Source: Ruminococcus sp. (GTDB lineage Bacteria; Bacillota; Clostridia; Oscillospirales; Acutalibacteraceae). From it: 56,930 nt of DNA. Under the pieces are notes generated by a model. It did not search any database. It was given only the letters and a program-made list of their open reading frames with translations, and was not told where the DNA came from. Within the stretch, counting starts at the first letter, position 1, and each line of letters begins with the position of its first letter. Both the position numbers and the translations under genes were made by a program. The DNA lies in contig JAFTYK010000024.1 in the NCBI GenBank assembly GCA_017464765.1, forward strand, positions 1-56,930, given 5' to 3'. Positions 35,847-44,537 of this stretch are shown here, one piece after another.

Positions 35847-36458
35847 CTATTTTGCAAACTCTATTTCCCAATTTCCGTTTAATACAAGTGGTTGGTCAGC
35901 TTTTGAACCGCCTATGAGTTCTGTGATATAAAGGGTGTAGATGCCACTATTAATTTCATTGACAGGAATGTAGGAAGTAGTTGTTGAGTTATTAACTTTA
36001 TTCATTTCTTCTAACTCTCCCTGTGCTACTATATTGCCGTTTTCATCAAGAATACTGTAGCTGTTTATTCCGAATGTTTCGAAAAACATATACGGAGCTT
36101 TTTGTGGCTCTAAAAAAGTGATTTCAATCGCTAGTGCGTCGGTTATCTTGGTTATCTCAAGGCTAACTTCATCGGTAGCTTGTTCGTATGATGTTCCTGT
36201 TACTGCACCGAACGGGTTTTTAATATCCTTGAAATATCCCTGAAGTTTTCCTGTTGTAGCTAAAGTAGTTACTGTTGCTAAAACCAAGCATACGATAACT
36301 GCGGCTAGCGCTAATACAGGTTTTCTGTAATTCTTTTTTGTGGTGTTATTCATAGATTTGTCCTCCGTTTGTGAATAGCAGTTTCTTATTATCCGGTGTT
36401 TCATTTCGTTTGGCATTTCTATTTCTTTTAGGTTTTCATATAGCCTTTTATTTTTCAT
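35847..36458 (-). CDS. Membrane-anchored anti-sigma-like protein
   Basis: 203 residues. The N-terminal cytoplasmic segment (1-45) is charged, a single membrane segment lies at about 48-68 (VLALAAVIVCLVLATVTTLA), and the rest is extracytoplasmic. It starts directly after the sigma factor stop, the usual gene order for sigma/anti-sigma pairs. I do not recognise a named domain in the outer part. Confidence 0.65.
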   Translation of the reverse strand: MKNKRLYENLKEIEMPNEMKHRIIRNCYSQTEDKSMNNTTKKNYRKPVLALAAVIVCLVLATVTTLATTGKLQGYFKDIKNPFGAVTGTSYEQATDEVSLEITKITDALAIEITFLEPQKAPYMFFETFGINSYSILDENGNIVAQGELEEMNKVNNSTTTSYIPVNEINSGIYTLYITELIGGSKADQPLVLNGNWEIEFAK

Positions 36459-36947
36459 CTACATAAACTCCTTTTCGTATTTTTCTTTCAAAAGTTTTCG
36501 ACCTTTTTGAAGTCTCATTTTTACAGCAGAAGGAGTTCTGCCGATGAAGGTTGAAATCTCCTTTATGCTGTAATCCTCGATGTAGCGTAAAATCAGAACT
36601 GTTTTGAATTTTTCGGGTAGTGTTAAAAGAGCTTCGAGGATTGAGCTGTCTGTATCGGCGCTGACAAAACTCTTGATATCGTCAATATTAATTGCTTGAT
36701 GTCTCTTTTGGTATCGTAACACATCTTTACATCTGTTTGTTGCGACTGTGATGAGCCACGCTTTTCGGTGTTCTTCATTTCTAAATTCAGGCTTTTTATG
36801 AAAGTATTTGATGAAGGTTTCCTGTACAGCGTCTTCGGCGTCGCTTGAACTTCCCAGTGTGATAAGACATATTCGAAAAAGCATATCGCCGTAAGTGTGT
36901 ATTGTGTTTTCGATGCTATCAGCCGGCCGTGCTGATTTTTTGTGCAT
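36459..36947 (-). CDS. ECF-type RNA polymerase sigma factor
   Basis: 162 residues. Region 2: MLFRICLITLGSSSDAEDAV near 22 and HRKAWLITVATNRCKDVLRY near 62; region 4: LLTLPEKFKTVLILRYIEDY near 107 and IGRTPSAVKMRLQKGRKLLK. Ribosome binding site GAAAGGAGGCTGATAGT. Upstream on the minus strand a TGACC...CGTGTTA arrangement could be an ECF-type promoter, weakly supported. Confidence 0.92.
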   Translation of the reverse strand: MHKKSARPADSIENTIHTYGDMLFRICLITLGSSSDAEDAVQETFIKYFHKKPEFRNEEHRKAWLITVATNRCKDVLRYQKRHQAINIDDIKSFVSADTDSSILEALLTLPEKFKTVLILRYIEDYSIKEISTFIGRTPSAVKMRLQKGRKLLKEKYEKEFM

Positions 36948-37035
36948 ACTATCAGCCTCCTTTCACCTATAACACGTTTGATGATGTTGTTTGGTCAATT
37001 TTTTAGTGAATTTTATCATAGAAATGTTGGTGTAC

Positions 37036-37067
37036 TAAAAACGACCAAACGGTGAGGTTTGGTCGTT
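37036..37067 (-). terminator. Terminator of the Crp/Fnr gene
   Basis: AACGACCAAAC pairs with GTTTGGTCGTT over a six-base loop; on the minus strand TTTTAGT follows. Confidence 0.85.
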
Positions 37068-37078
37068 GCTATGAGGTA

Positions 37079-37738
37079 TTAAAGTAAGGTGAAATTGTTC
37101 TTATCAAAGTTCAGAAGGCCTTCGGTCTTCATTTTTGAAAGCTCGTTTGACATAGCACTTCGGTCAACTGACAGGAAATCTGCGAGTTGTTGGCGATTAA
37201 ATGGAATTGAAAAGCTGTTGCTACCTGTAAGCTTTGCCTGATTAGAAAGATAAGAAATTAGCTTTTCACGGGTGGTGCGTTTTGAGATATGGGTTAGTTT
37301 CTGCATCAGGTTTCGATTTTTGTGGGTAAGTGAGAAAAGCAGATTTTTGATAACTGTCGAATGAAATACACAAGAGTTTGAGCATACGGTCATCAGCCTG
37401 TTCACATTCAGAAAAGCTACAGTTGAGTCGCTTGTTGCAACAGCGTCGTTAAGCACAGCACTGCTACCGTGTACAGCGTATGATTCTCCGAACATTTCGC
37501 CTGAGGTTACCTCACTTACTATACTGCGGTTGCCCCAGTAATCATCCGATTGGATATGTACCGAGCCACTAAGGAGAATACAGATGTTTTCTATATGTTC
37601 GCCCTGACGGAAAATGTATTCGCCTTTCTTATATTCCTTGAATGTAGCACTAAGACAGCTAAAAATCGCTTCGATATTTTCTTCGCTTACACCGCTAAAA
37701 AGGTGATTTCTTTTCAGTATATCAATATATTTTTTCAT
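37079..37738 (-). CDS. Crp/Fnr-family transcriptional regulator
   Basis: 219 residues. A cyclic-nucleotide-binding-type beta barrel (about 20-125; ECGEYIFRQGEHIENICILL-like stretch at 38-57) and a C-terminal helix-turn-helix with FNRQQLADFLSVDRSAMSNE near 180. No N-terminal cysteine cluster is present, so it is not a classic oxygen-sensing Fnr. The start at 37738 is preferred over an upstream one because CGAGGCTTTT lies just before it. Divergent from a ferredoxin and flavodiiron protein, it is a likely regulator of NO/oxygen defence (HcpR-like), which is inferred. Confidence 0.88.
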   Translation of the reverse strand: MKKYIDILKRNHLFSGVSEENIEAIFSCLSATFKEYKKGEYIFRQGEHIENICILLSGSVHIQSDDYWGNRSIVSEVTSGEMFGESYAVHGSSAVLNDAVATSDSTVAFLNVNRLMTVCSNSCVFHSTVIKNLLFSLTHKNRNLMQKLTHISKRTTREKLISYLSNQAKLTGSNSFSIPFNRQQLADFLSVDRSAMSNELSKMKTEGLLNFDKNNFTLL

Positions 37739-37751
37739 AAAAGCCTCGTTT

Positions 37752-37777
37752 TGTTGTAAAAACAACAGAAATGTTGT
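37752..37777. promoter_or_regulatory. Triple half-site operator of the Crp/Fnr-type regulator
   Basis: TGTTGT-AAAA-ACAACA (37752-37767) and ACAACA-GAAA-TGTTGT (37762-37777) overlap, giving three half-sites at exact 10-base steps. TATAAT-like boxes for the ferredoxin gene follow at 37781-37794. The first dyad centre would sit about 41 bases before a start near 37801, a position typical for Crp activation, and it also covers the regulator's own promoter. Confidence 0.7.
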
Positions 37778-37824
37778 GAATATAATAATATAATATACCC
37801 AGAAAGTCAACGGAGGTTTATATT

Positions 37825-38523
37825 ATGTTAAGGAAAATAATCAAGATAGATGAAGAAAAATGTAACGGCTGTGGCTTGTGTGCAGAAGCATGCCATGAGG
37901 GAGCTATAGGAATGGTAAATGGAAAAGCGAAGCTGTTACGTGATGATTATTGTGACGGGTTGGGAGATTGCCTGCCTGCTTGTCCGACAGGGGCGATTTC
38001 TTTTGAAGTGAGAGAAGCAAAAGCTTATGACGAAGAAGCAGTGAAAAAAGCACAGTCCCAAAAGGTACAAAGCTGTGATAGTCTGCCATGTGGTTGCCCT
38101 GGTACTAACTCAAAGGTGCTAAGAAGAGAGAGCGTTGAAATGCCGTTTGTTCCTGTTTCCAGTAGACTTAACCAGTGGCCTGTACAGATAAAGCTAGTGC
38201 CCCCCAATGCTCCGTATTTTGAAAATGCAGATTTGCTTATAGCGGCTGATTGTACCGCTTTCGCCTACGGGAATTTCCACAACGATTTTATCAAAAACAG
38301 GATAACTCTCATCGGCTGCCCGAAACTCGATGAAGGCGATTATTCAGAAAAGCTGACACAGATAATAAGAGATAACAACATCAAGAGTGTGACAGTCGTG
38401 AGAATGGAAGTGCCGTGTTGCGGTGGTATTGAAAACGCAGTGAAAAGGGCGCTGATGAATAGCGGTAAGTTTATTCCGTGGTCGGTTGTGACAATATCTT
38501 CTGACGGCAGAATTTTGGAGTAA
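37825..38523 (+). CDS. 4Fe-4S ferredoxin-type protein
   Basis: 232 residues. Two 4Fe-4S motifs in the first 55 residues (CNGCGLCAEACHEGAI and YCDGLGDCLPACPTGAI), then a less conserved cysteine pair (SCDSLPCGCPG near 87), and a C-terminal domain of about 130 residues with conserved CGG (EVPCCGG near 197). Such proteins accompany hybrid-cluster protein genes and Crp/Fnr regulators in Clostridia. Probable electron carrier; shares the divergent control region with the regulator. Confidence 0.85.
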   Translation: MLRKIIKIDEEKCNGCGLCAEACHEGAIGMVNGKAKLLRDDYCDGLGDCLPACPTGAISFEVREAKAYDEEAVKKAQSQKVQSCDSLPCGCPGTNSKVLRRESVEMPFVPVSSRLNQWPVQIKLVPPNAPYFENADLLIAADCTAFAYGNFHNDFIKNRITLIGCPKLDEGDYSEKLTQIIRDNNIKSVTVVRMEVPCCGGIENAVKRALMNSGKFIPWSVVTISSDGRILE

Positions 38524-38587
38524 ATTATTTACCTTCTGCCTAAATTGTGCTATAATACTACTCACAAACTAAAAGGAGACTAACGCT

Positions 38588-39928
38588 ATGTTTATTTCAA
38601 ATGATATTAAATATATAGGCGTCAATGACCATAAAATCGATTTGTTCGAGGGTCAGTACGATGTGCCAAATGGTATGGCGTATAATTCATACGCTATTAT
38701 CGACGAGAAAGTTGCTATTATGGATACGGTTGATAAGGCGTTTACAAGTGAGTGGCTTTCTAACGTTAAGGAAGCTCTGGGTGATAGAAATCCGGATTAT
38801 CTCGTTGTTCAACACATGGAGCCGGATCACTCGGCTAACATTGTGAATTTTATGAACCTTTATCCTAACGCAAAAATCGTTGCGTCTGCTAAAGCTTTTA
38901 CAATGATTAAGAACTTTTTCGGGGTTGATTTTTCGGATAAGCAGATTGTCGTAGGTGAGGGAGATACACTTGAACTTGGTGAACATACCCTCAACTTCAT
39001 AACTGCTCCTATGGTGCATTGGCCTGAGGTTATAGTTACTTATGACGATAAAGATAAGGTGCTGTTTTCTGCTGATGGATTCGGAAAATTCGGCGCTCTT
39101 GACGTAGAGGAAGACTGGGCGTGCGAAGCAAGACGTTATTACTTCGGAATTGTTGGAAAATACGGTGTTCAGGTGCAGTCGCTTCTCAAAAAAGCAAGCA
39201 AACTTGAAATTGAGAAAATTTGTCCTCTACACGGACCTGTGCTTTTTGACAATCTTTCGTATTATTTGGACCTTTATAATACATGGTCTTCATACAAACC
39301 TGAAGAAGAGGGCATAATGATTGCATATACCTCGGTTTATGGGAATACTAAAAATGCGGTTCTGAAATTAGCAGAACTTCTCATGGAAAAAGGTGCCAAA
39401 AAGGTTGTGCTTAATGACCTTGCCCGTTGTGATATGCACGAAGCGGTTGAAGATGCTTTCAGATATGACAAGCTCGTATTAGCTACTACAACATACAACG
39501 CAGATATTTTTCCATTTATGCGTGAGTTTATCTCCCATCTTGTAGAGCGTAATTTTCAGAATCGTACCGTTGCTATTATTGAGAATGGCACTTGGGCGCC
39601 TACGGCTCAGAGGGTTATGAAAGAGATGCTTTCAAAAAGCAAGAACATTAAGTTTACAGACACAGTTGTTACAATTATGTCTGCACTAAATGAAAAAAGC
39701 GAGCAACAGCTCAAAGATCTTGCGGACGAGCTGTGCGATATAAAAGAACACAACGGAGGTGAAAGTACAGTGAAATACGCATGTGATGTGTGCGGATGGA
39801 TCTACGACGAGGAGCAGGGTTCTCCTGAGAACGGTATTGCTCCGGGTACAAAATTCGAGGATCTCCCAGAAGATTTTGTGTGTCCACTTTGCGGTGTAGG
39901 CAAAGAGGATTTTAGCAAAACAGAATAA
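38588..39928 (+). CDS. Flavodiiron protein with C-terminal rubredoxin
   Basis: 446 residues in three domains: a metallo-beta-lactamase-like diiron domain (1-245) with the ligand set HMEPDHSAN near 79 and a later MVHWPE and HGP; a flavodoxin domain (about 255-390) with [11 protein letters not shown] near 256; and a rubredoxin (about 397-446) with [11 protein letters not shown] and CPLCG. It reduces oxygen or nitric oxide to water or nitrous oxide. The fused rubredoxin supplies electrons. Own ribosome binding site AAAGGAGACTAACGCT. Confidence 0.95.
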   Translation: MFISNDIKYIGVNDHKIDLFEGQYDVPNGMAYNSYAIIDEKVAIMDTVDKAFTSEWLSNVKEALGDRNPDYLVVQHMEPDHSANIVNFMNLYPNAKIVASAKAFTMIKNFFGVDFSDKQIVVGEGDTLELGEHTLNFITAPMVHWPEVIVTYDDKDKVLFSADGFGKFGALDVEEDWACEARRYYFGIVGKYGVQVQSLLKKASKLEIEKICPLHGPVLFDNLSYYLDLYNTWSSYKPEEEGIMIAYTSVYGNTKNAVLKLAELLMEKGAKKVVLNDLARCDMHEAVEDAFRYDKLVLATTTYNADIFPFMREFISHLVERNFQNRTVAIIENGTWAPTAQRVMKEMLSKSKNIKFTDTVVTIMSALNEKSEQQLKDLADELCDIKEHNGGESTVKYACDVCGWIYDEEQGSPENGIAPGTKFEDLPEDFVCPLCGVGKEDFSKTE

Positions 39929-39938
39929 AATGACTTAT

Positions 39939-39965
39939 CAGCCGAGTGTATGCTCGGCTGTTTTT
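39939..39965 (+). terminator. Terminator after the flavodiiron gene
   Basis: CAGCCGAG pairs with CTCGGCTG over TGTATG, followed by five T. Confidence 0.9.
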
Positions 39966-40018
39966 CTTGATAAAATCACAAATCCTTGCTATAATACACT
40001 AAATGAAAGGGTGATTTT

Positions 40019-40744
40019 ATGGCAAATAAACTTGAAAGGGAAATTTTGGTGCCGCTTAGTCACTGCGATAATATGTCAAAGCTTTCTGTACCATCGATGT
40101 TTTCACTTTTTATGGATATAGCTACGGATCACGCTGAACAGCTTCACCTAAGCGCAAAAGATTTGGGCGAAAATCTTTTCTGGCTTGCAGTGAAAACCAA
40201 GATTAAAATCAATAAGCGTCCCTGTATGACCGAGAAAGTAACACTTGCTACATGGCCTGAAAAAGCTGTGAGAGTTAGAGCAAACCGCCACTATACTATA
40301 AGCGATGAAAATGAAGTTCTTGTCGCAGGTAAAACCGAGTGGGCTGTCATAAATACCGAAACAGGAAGACTTCAGCGTCTTAATGATATTTATGGTGAAG
40401 ATTTTTCGTTCTGTGAAGATGTGTCGACTGATGAAGTTTACGCGAGAGTCAGTGATGATTTTTCTGACGCTTCTGTCTTGGGAGAATATACCATTCGCTC
40501 AACCGACATAGATGTTGGTCAGCACATGAATAACGCTTTTTATATAAGAGCATTGTTTTCTCTTTTCTCGACAAAAGAGCTAAGAGAGCGCGAAATTACT
40601 GAAATAGATATTTCATATAAAGCCCAGAGCTTTGAGGGCGAAACTCTGACAGTCAAAGTGAGAGAGATAGGAAACGCCTTTGAGTATGGTATGATTAAGC
40701 CTGATAACACGATAGCGGCTACTGTAAGGATAGTTAAAGAATGA
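40019..40744 (+). CDS. Acyl-ACP thioesterase
   Basis: 241 residues, double hot-dog fold of the FatA/bacterial TE14 family. The second repeat shows STDIDVGQHMNNAFYIRALF near 161 with the conserved aspartate-asparagine-histidine pattern. It releases fatty acids from acyl carrier protein. The stop overlaps the next start (ATGA), so it is coupled to the TraX-like gene. Confidence 0.85.
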   Translation: MANKLEREILVPLSHCDNMSKLSVPSMFSLFMDIATDHAEQLHLSAKDLGENLFWLAVKTKIKINKRPCMTEKVTLATWPEKAVRVRANRHYTISDENEVLVAGKTEWAVINTETGRLQRLNDIYGEDFSFCEDVSTDEVYARVSDDFSDASVLGEYTIRSTDIDVGQHMNNAFYIRALFSLFSTKELREREITEIDISYKAQSFEGETLTVKVREIGNAFEYGMIKPDNTIAATVRIVKE

Positions 40745-41481
40745 GAAAACTCAATTTTAAGTCAGGTGTGTTTTCGGCATTTGATCTGAAGATAATGGCT
40801 TGCGTTTTTATGCTCTGTGACCATGCAGGATATATTCTGTTTCCGGATATTATGATGTTACGGTATATCGGACGATTGTCGTTTCCGCTGTTTGCATACT
40901 TTATAGCGGAGGGGTGTCGATATACTAAAAATAAACGCAGACGTTTTTTGTCAGTGTTTATACTTGGTATCGTGTGTGAGCTTACTTTTATTGTCTTTTC
41001 GGGAGATTATTACGGGAATATACTTCTGACATTTTCAGCTTCTATATTGCTGATTCACCTGCTCGATAGTGTTAAGAAAGCATATTTTAAAAGTAAAAAA
41101 TTGTTTTGCTTATTGTGGATATCGTTTGTATTTGCATTGATAGCGACTTTTGTTTACTGCAAGCTTTTAGGACTTGACTACGGCTTTTTTGGAGTGTTAG
41201 CACCTGTTTTTGTTGTAGCCTTTGATAATATGGGTGAATGGTCAGTTAGGTTATACGAGCGAGTGGACAGAAAGGTTATTTCTCTTTTTATGTTAACTAT
41301 ATCGCTTGTTATGATAGCTTTTTATGAACATATAACTGACTACCAAATTTTAAGTCTGATATCCGTTTTGCTACTTGCTTTTTACAACGGCAAACGTGGA
41401 GCGCACAGCTTCAAGTACGGGTTTTATCTTTTTTATCCATTACATTTTGTAGCCTTACAAGGGATAACTCTTTTTATGTGA
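40741..41481 (+). CDS. TraX-family membrane protein
   Basis: 246 residues with about eight hydrophobic segments. FDLKIMACVFMLCDHAGYIL near 14, RYIGRLSFPLFAYFIAEG near 41 and the terminal YPLHFVALQG match chromosomal TraX relatives (acyltransferase-3-like topology). TraX acetylates pilin on F plasmids; the role of chromosomal copies is unknown. It overlaps the thioesterase by four bases. Confidence 0.85.
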   Translation: MRKLNFKSGVFSAFDLKIMACVFMLCDHAGYILFPDIMMLRYIGRLSFPLFAYFIAEGCRYTKNKRRRFLSVFILGIVCELTFIVFSGDYYGNILLTFSASILLIHLLDSVKKAYFKSKKLFCLLWISFVFALIATFVYCKLLGLDYGFFGVLAPVFVVAFDNMGEWSVRLYERVDRKVISLFMLTISLVMIAFYEHITDYQILSLISVLLLAFYNGKRGAHSFKYGFYLFYPLHFVALQGITLFM

Positions 41482-41596
41482 TTATGTTTTTGAAATTCAC
41501 AAAGATAAGTATTTAGATGTGCGAAATTGAGAATAGGTTAGGTCGTTTTTACAGCGAGACTGTATCGCTGAATAATAAAAGAATTTGGGTGATGTT

Positions 41597-42775
41597 ATGT
41601 CCAAAGGGAAATTTGCTATTATTTCAATATTTGCAGTTGTGCTTGTTATGGCAGTAGGAATTGCTTCTGTGTATTTTACGGGAGGTTTTGAGGTAGCTGA
41701 TAATAACCCTACCGAAGAAACTACCTATTATAGTGAAGTCCCAACAGAAGAAACTACAGAGCCTCCTACTGAAGATAAGGCGAAAATATTGCTTGAAGAA
41801 ATGACTCTTCAGGAAAAGGTTGCACAGATGATGATGGTGAGCTGTCACGAGGGTGTTAACATTGAAGCGGCATCTTCTTTTGGTGTAGGCGGAATTTGTC
41901 TTTATGCTCATTCCTTTGAAGAAAAGACTGCCGATGAAGTTGAAGAAATGATTGCGGATTACAACAGTCTTTCGTATATTCCAATGCTTGTTTCTACCGA
42001 TGAAGAGGGCGGAACCGTCAATCGTGTCAGCATAAATCCTAACTTAAGAGAAACTCCGTTTTTGTCACCATCTGAACTATACGAAGAGGGCGGTATGGAG
42101 AAAATCGAAAGCGATACGCTCGAGAAGTCAGCTTTGCTACTTTCACTAGGTATCAATGTTAACTTGGCTCCTGTATGTGATGTACCACTTAGTGAAGATA
42201 ACTACATTTATGACCGTTGTTTCAGCTTAGACCACGATGAAACTGCTGAGTATGTTAAAACCGTTGTTTCATGTATGAAAGTAAAGGGTATTGGTTCGAC
42301 GCTGAAGCATTTCCCTGGTTACGGAGGGAGTGTTGATACTCACGAGTCGATGTCGTACGATAACAGAGAGTACGAGGCTTTTGAAACAGGTGACTTCAAA
42401 CCGTTTGAGGTCGGTATAAAAGCGGGGGCTGACTGTGTGCTTGTCAGTCATAATATCGTAACTTGTATGGACGAAAATATGCCTGCATCTTTATCAAAGC
42501 GTGTCCACGAGATACTGCGCGAAGAATTCAACTTCAATGGAGTTGTGATGACCGATGACCTTGTTATGCAGGGGATACAGCAGTTTACCGATGGCGAAAA
42601 TGCAGCCGTGTTAGCAGTGAAAGCTGGCAACGATATGATAATCTGCGAAGATTATAGAAGTTCAGTTGAAGCTATTGTACAGGCTGTTAATAACGGAGAC
42701 ATCGACGAAGCACAGATTGATGAGTCAGTCTACAGAGTGCTTAGATGGAAAAACACTCTTTCAATTTTAGACTAA
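41597..42775 (+). CDS. Membrane-anchored GH3 (NagZ-like) beta-N-acetylhexosaminidase
   Basis: 392 residues. An N-terminal membrane anchor (about 4-25) and a Thr/Glu/Pro-rich linker (30-58) precede the GH3 barrel. KHFPGYGGSVDTH near 234 matches the NagZ KHFPG(H/Y)G motif with the catalytic histidine loop, and GVVMTDDLVMQG near 315 holds the nucleophile aspartate. It probably trims peptidoglycan fragments or extracellular N-acetylglucosaminides outside the cell. The ATG at 41597 with GGTGAT upstream is preferred over a TTG 12 bases earlier. Confidence 0.87.
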   Translation: MSKGKFAIISIFAVVLVMAVGIASVYFTGGFEVADNNPTEETTYYSEVPTEETTEPPTEDKAKILLEEMTLQEKVAQMMMVSCHEGVNIEAASSFGVGGICLYAHSFEEKTADEVEEMIADYNSLSYIPMLVSTDEEGGTVNRVSINPNLRETPFLSPSELYEEGGMEKIESDTLEKSALLLSLGINVNLAPVCDVPLSEDNYIYDRCFSLDHDETAEYVKTVVSCMKVKGIGSTLKHFPGYGGSVDTHESMSYDNREYEAFETGDFKPFEVGIKAGADCVLVSHNIVTCMDENMPASLSKRVHEILREEFNFNGVVMTDDLVMQGIQQFTDGENAAVLAVKAGNDMIICEDYRSSVEAIVQAVNNGDIDEAQIDESVYRVLRWKNTLSILD

Positions 42776-42807
42776 ACTGAATATAATAAGAATATCACCG
42801 ACTTATG

Positions 42808-42852
42808 ATATGCACCCCGAAAAGTTAGACACTTTTGGAGGTGCATATTTTT
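42808..42852 (+). terminator. Long hairpin resembling IS3-type terminal sequence
   Basis: ATATGCACC (42808-42816) pairs with GGTGCATAT (42840-42848), and inside AAAAGT pairs with ACTTTT; TTTTT follows, so it can end the GH3 transcript. The arm ACCCCGAAAAGTTAGACA is close to the well-known ends of IS3/IS150-group elements (ACCCCAAAAAGTTAGACA). Confidence 0.6.
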
Positions 42853-42912
42853 GTTATACTACCAATCTGGTTGTGGCAGCTTTTTATATAACAAGAAGAA
42901 AAGAGATAAAAA

Positions 42913-43106
42913 CTACCCGCTGTTTCTATAATTGAGGTGATATACGTATAAAAAATAGATAAAGCTACCTCGGTTGTTGCCATGTGTTCCAATTCCAGAA
43001 GTGGGACAAACTGTGGTCGTAAAAACTCCCTGAGAAGATGTTTTAAAAACACCTCTCAGGGAGTACTTGTTTGTTGCATGTTAGCTTAGATTTTGGGTTA
43101 GTCAAG
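42913..43106 (-). repeat. Repeat A, copy 1: terminator plus decayed tRNA-Pro end
   Basis: The 42980-43036 part is nearly identical to 53772-53828. On the minus strand CTCCCTGAGA/TCTCAGGGAG followed by TTTTT forms the terminator of the gene ending at 43107. At 42913-42937 the sequence matches the tRNA-Pro 3' end and its flank seen at 53606-53632 but with the CCA and tRNA body decayed. Confidence 0.75.
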
Positions 43107-43574
43107 TTAATCTTCGTTAATGTATTCTTCAATAGTCTGACTATACTTATAACTATTAAGGAATTTGTCAACGATATCTTTTTCCTTGCTGAAGCATAAA
43201 ACTAATGATGAATCCCAAGGAACAATTTCTACAGAAGACAGAGGATGCTGAATTGTAACAGGCAGTTCCCAAAAACCTCTGTACCCATCTGCATAAGGTA
43301 AGTCATACTTTAAAACTTCGGATAATTCAATGTTTTTATTGAATCCAGACAGTACTGCCCATATACATTGAAAGTCTTCTTTATTAACTAACTCTGTTAA
43401 TTCTTCTCCTGTCAGCCAACAGTAATCTTTATTATTCATTTCGTCGTATGGATAGCACTCGCAATCTGTTATGAGCCAATTATATTCTAGTTGTTTATTA
43501 TCAATGCTATCAAAAACTTTCTTTAGGTCGGTATACCATTGTTCGCTTTTCTTATCTATCGCACCATAAATCAT
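43107..43574 (-). CDS. Small acidic protein, possibly DUF2691-like
   Basis: 155 residues, acidic and tryptophan/tyrosine rich, no signal or membrane segment. CIWAVLSGFNKNI near 90 and LPYADGYRGFWELP near 114 suggest the Bacillus DUF2691 type, by memory of the pattern only. Small acidic proteins of this kind are often immunity factors, but there is no toxin gene nearby. ATG at 43574 chosen with GAGGTGTTACAT upstream. Has its own promoter (TTGACA 43635-43630, TACACT 43612-43607, 17-base spacer) and repeat A terminator. Confidence 0.65.
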   Translation of the reverse strand: MIYGAIDKKSEQWYTDLKKVFDSIDNKQLEYNWLITDCECYPYDEMNNKDYCWLTGEELTELVNKEDFQCIWAVLSGFNKNIELSEVLKYDLPYADGYRGFWELPVTIQHPLSSVEIVPWDSSLVLCFSKEKDIVDKFLNSYKYSQTIEEYINED

Positions 43575-43606
43575 ATGTAACACCTCATAAAATAACTTCT
43601 GTAAAA

Positions 43607-43635
43607 AGTGTAGCTTAGCGAGTGCTTTCTGTCAA
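43607..43635 (-). promoter_or_regulatory. Promoter of the 155-residue protein gene
   Basis: Minus-strand TTGACA and TACACT with a 17-base spacer; the -35 box abuts repeat B copy 1. Confidence 0.75.
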
Positions 43636-43676
43636 CTCAAAATCTGACCTGCTATAATCAAAGAATAGAGATTGAG
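43635..43676 (-). repeat. Repeat B, copy 1
   Basis: Contains ACTCAAAATCTGACCTGCT (plus-strand reading) followed by a related tail with CAAAGAATA. The same motif lies upstream of two other minus-strand genes at 55004 and 56030. Confidence 0.8.
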
Positions 43677-43707
43677 AAATCACAGAAAAGTTTGTATAAT
43701 AAAAGTG

Positions 43708-43738
43708 TTGACTCTGACGTTGCGTTATACTTTATACT
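43708..43738 (+). promoter_or_regulatory. MerR-type promoter with 19-base spacer
   Basis: TTGACT (43708-43713) and TATACT (43733-43738) are 19 bases apart, the stretched spacing that MerR proteins untwist; an imperfect dyad (TGACGTTGCGTTA) lies in the spacer. Confidence 0.75.
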
Positions 43739-43759
43739 CTACAGCAGAGAGGTGAATAT

Positions 43760-44497
43760 ATGAAAATGCATATAAAAGAATTCGCAAAGCTTTGTGGGGT
43801 TAGCGTGCGTACGCTTCACTATTACGATGAAATCGGTCTGCTAAAACCTGCCTTTGTGGACGAGCAAAACGGCTATCGGTTTTATGACGAAAAATCTCTT
43901 ATGCGTATACAAGAGATATTGTTTTATAGAGAGCTCGACTTTTCTCTTAAAAGCATTTCAGAGATTTTATCCTCTCCTGATTACGATAAACAAAAAGCAC
44001 TCAAAGAGCAGAGAAAACTCTTGATTCTTAAAAAACAACGTCTACAGAGAATTATTGATGCTCTGGACAGTGCCGAGAAAGGAAAGATTACGATGAACGC
44101 ATTTGATAACAACGATTACGAAACTGCCCGTAAACAGTATGAAGCTGAAGCGAAAGAACGCTGGGGAAAAACAGATGCATATAAAGAACACGAGCAAAAA
44201 ACGGCTGACTACAGTAAAGATAAATGGCAACAGGTAAATGACGGACTAAACGCAGTACTTGCTAAATTTGCAGTTTGTCTACAAAGCGGACAAGCACCCG
44301 ACTCGAATGAAGCACAAGCTCTTGTTAAAGAACTTCAAAGCTACATTACAGAGAATTACTACACATGTGATATGGGGATTCTCAAAGGTTTAGGTCAGAT
44401 GTATGTCGCAGACGAACGCTTCAAAAAGAACATAGATAAACACGCAACAGGCACTGCTGAATTTGTATCTAAAGCCATAGAAATCTACTGCAAATAA
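43760..44497 (+). CDS. MerR-family regulator with TipAS-type ligand domain
   Basis: 245 residues. The MerR DNA-binding part is IKEFAKLCGVSVRTLHYYDE at the start, followed by the dimerisation coil to about 115 and a C-terminal TipAS-like domain (about 125-245; ERWGKTDAYKEHEQKTADYS is typical). TipAL-like proteins bind peptide antibiotics and other amphipathic compounds covalently or tightly. It probably activates its own stretched promoter. The methyltransferase gene follows 40 bases downstream and is likely co-regulated. Confidence 0.9.
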   Translation: MKMHIKEFAKLCGVSVRTLHYYDEIGLLKPAFVDEQNGYRFYDEKSLMRIQEILFYRELDFSLKSISEILSSPDYDKQKALKEQRKLLILKKQRLQRIIDALDSAEKGKITMNAFDNNDYETARKQYEAEAKERWGKTDAYKEHEQKTADYSKDKWQQVNDGLNAVLAKFAVCLQSGQAPDSNEAQALVKELQSYITENYYTCDMGILKGLGQMYVADERFKKNIDKHATGTAEFVSKAIEIYCK

Positions 44498-44537
44498 GAT
44501 AGCAACTATAAAAAAGGATTTGGATAGAGGTTTCATT

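Noticed and set aside
42825..43052. 75-codon minus-strand ORF
   Set aside because: It is a translation of repeat A copy 1 (terminator and tRNA-end remnant), with no ribosome binding site.
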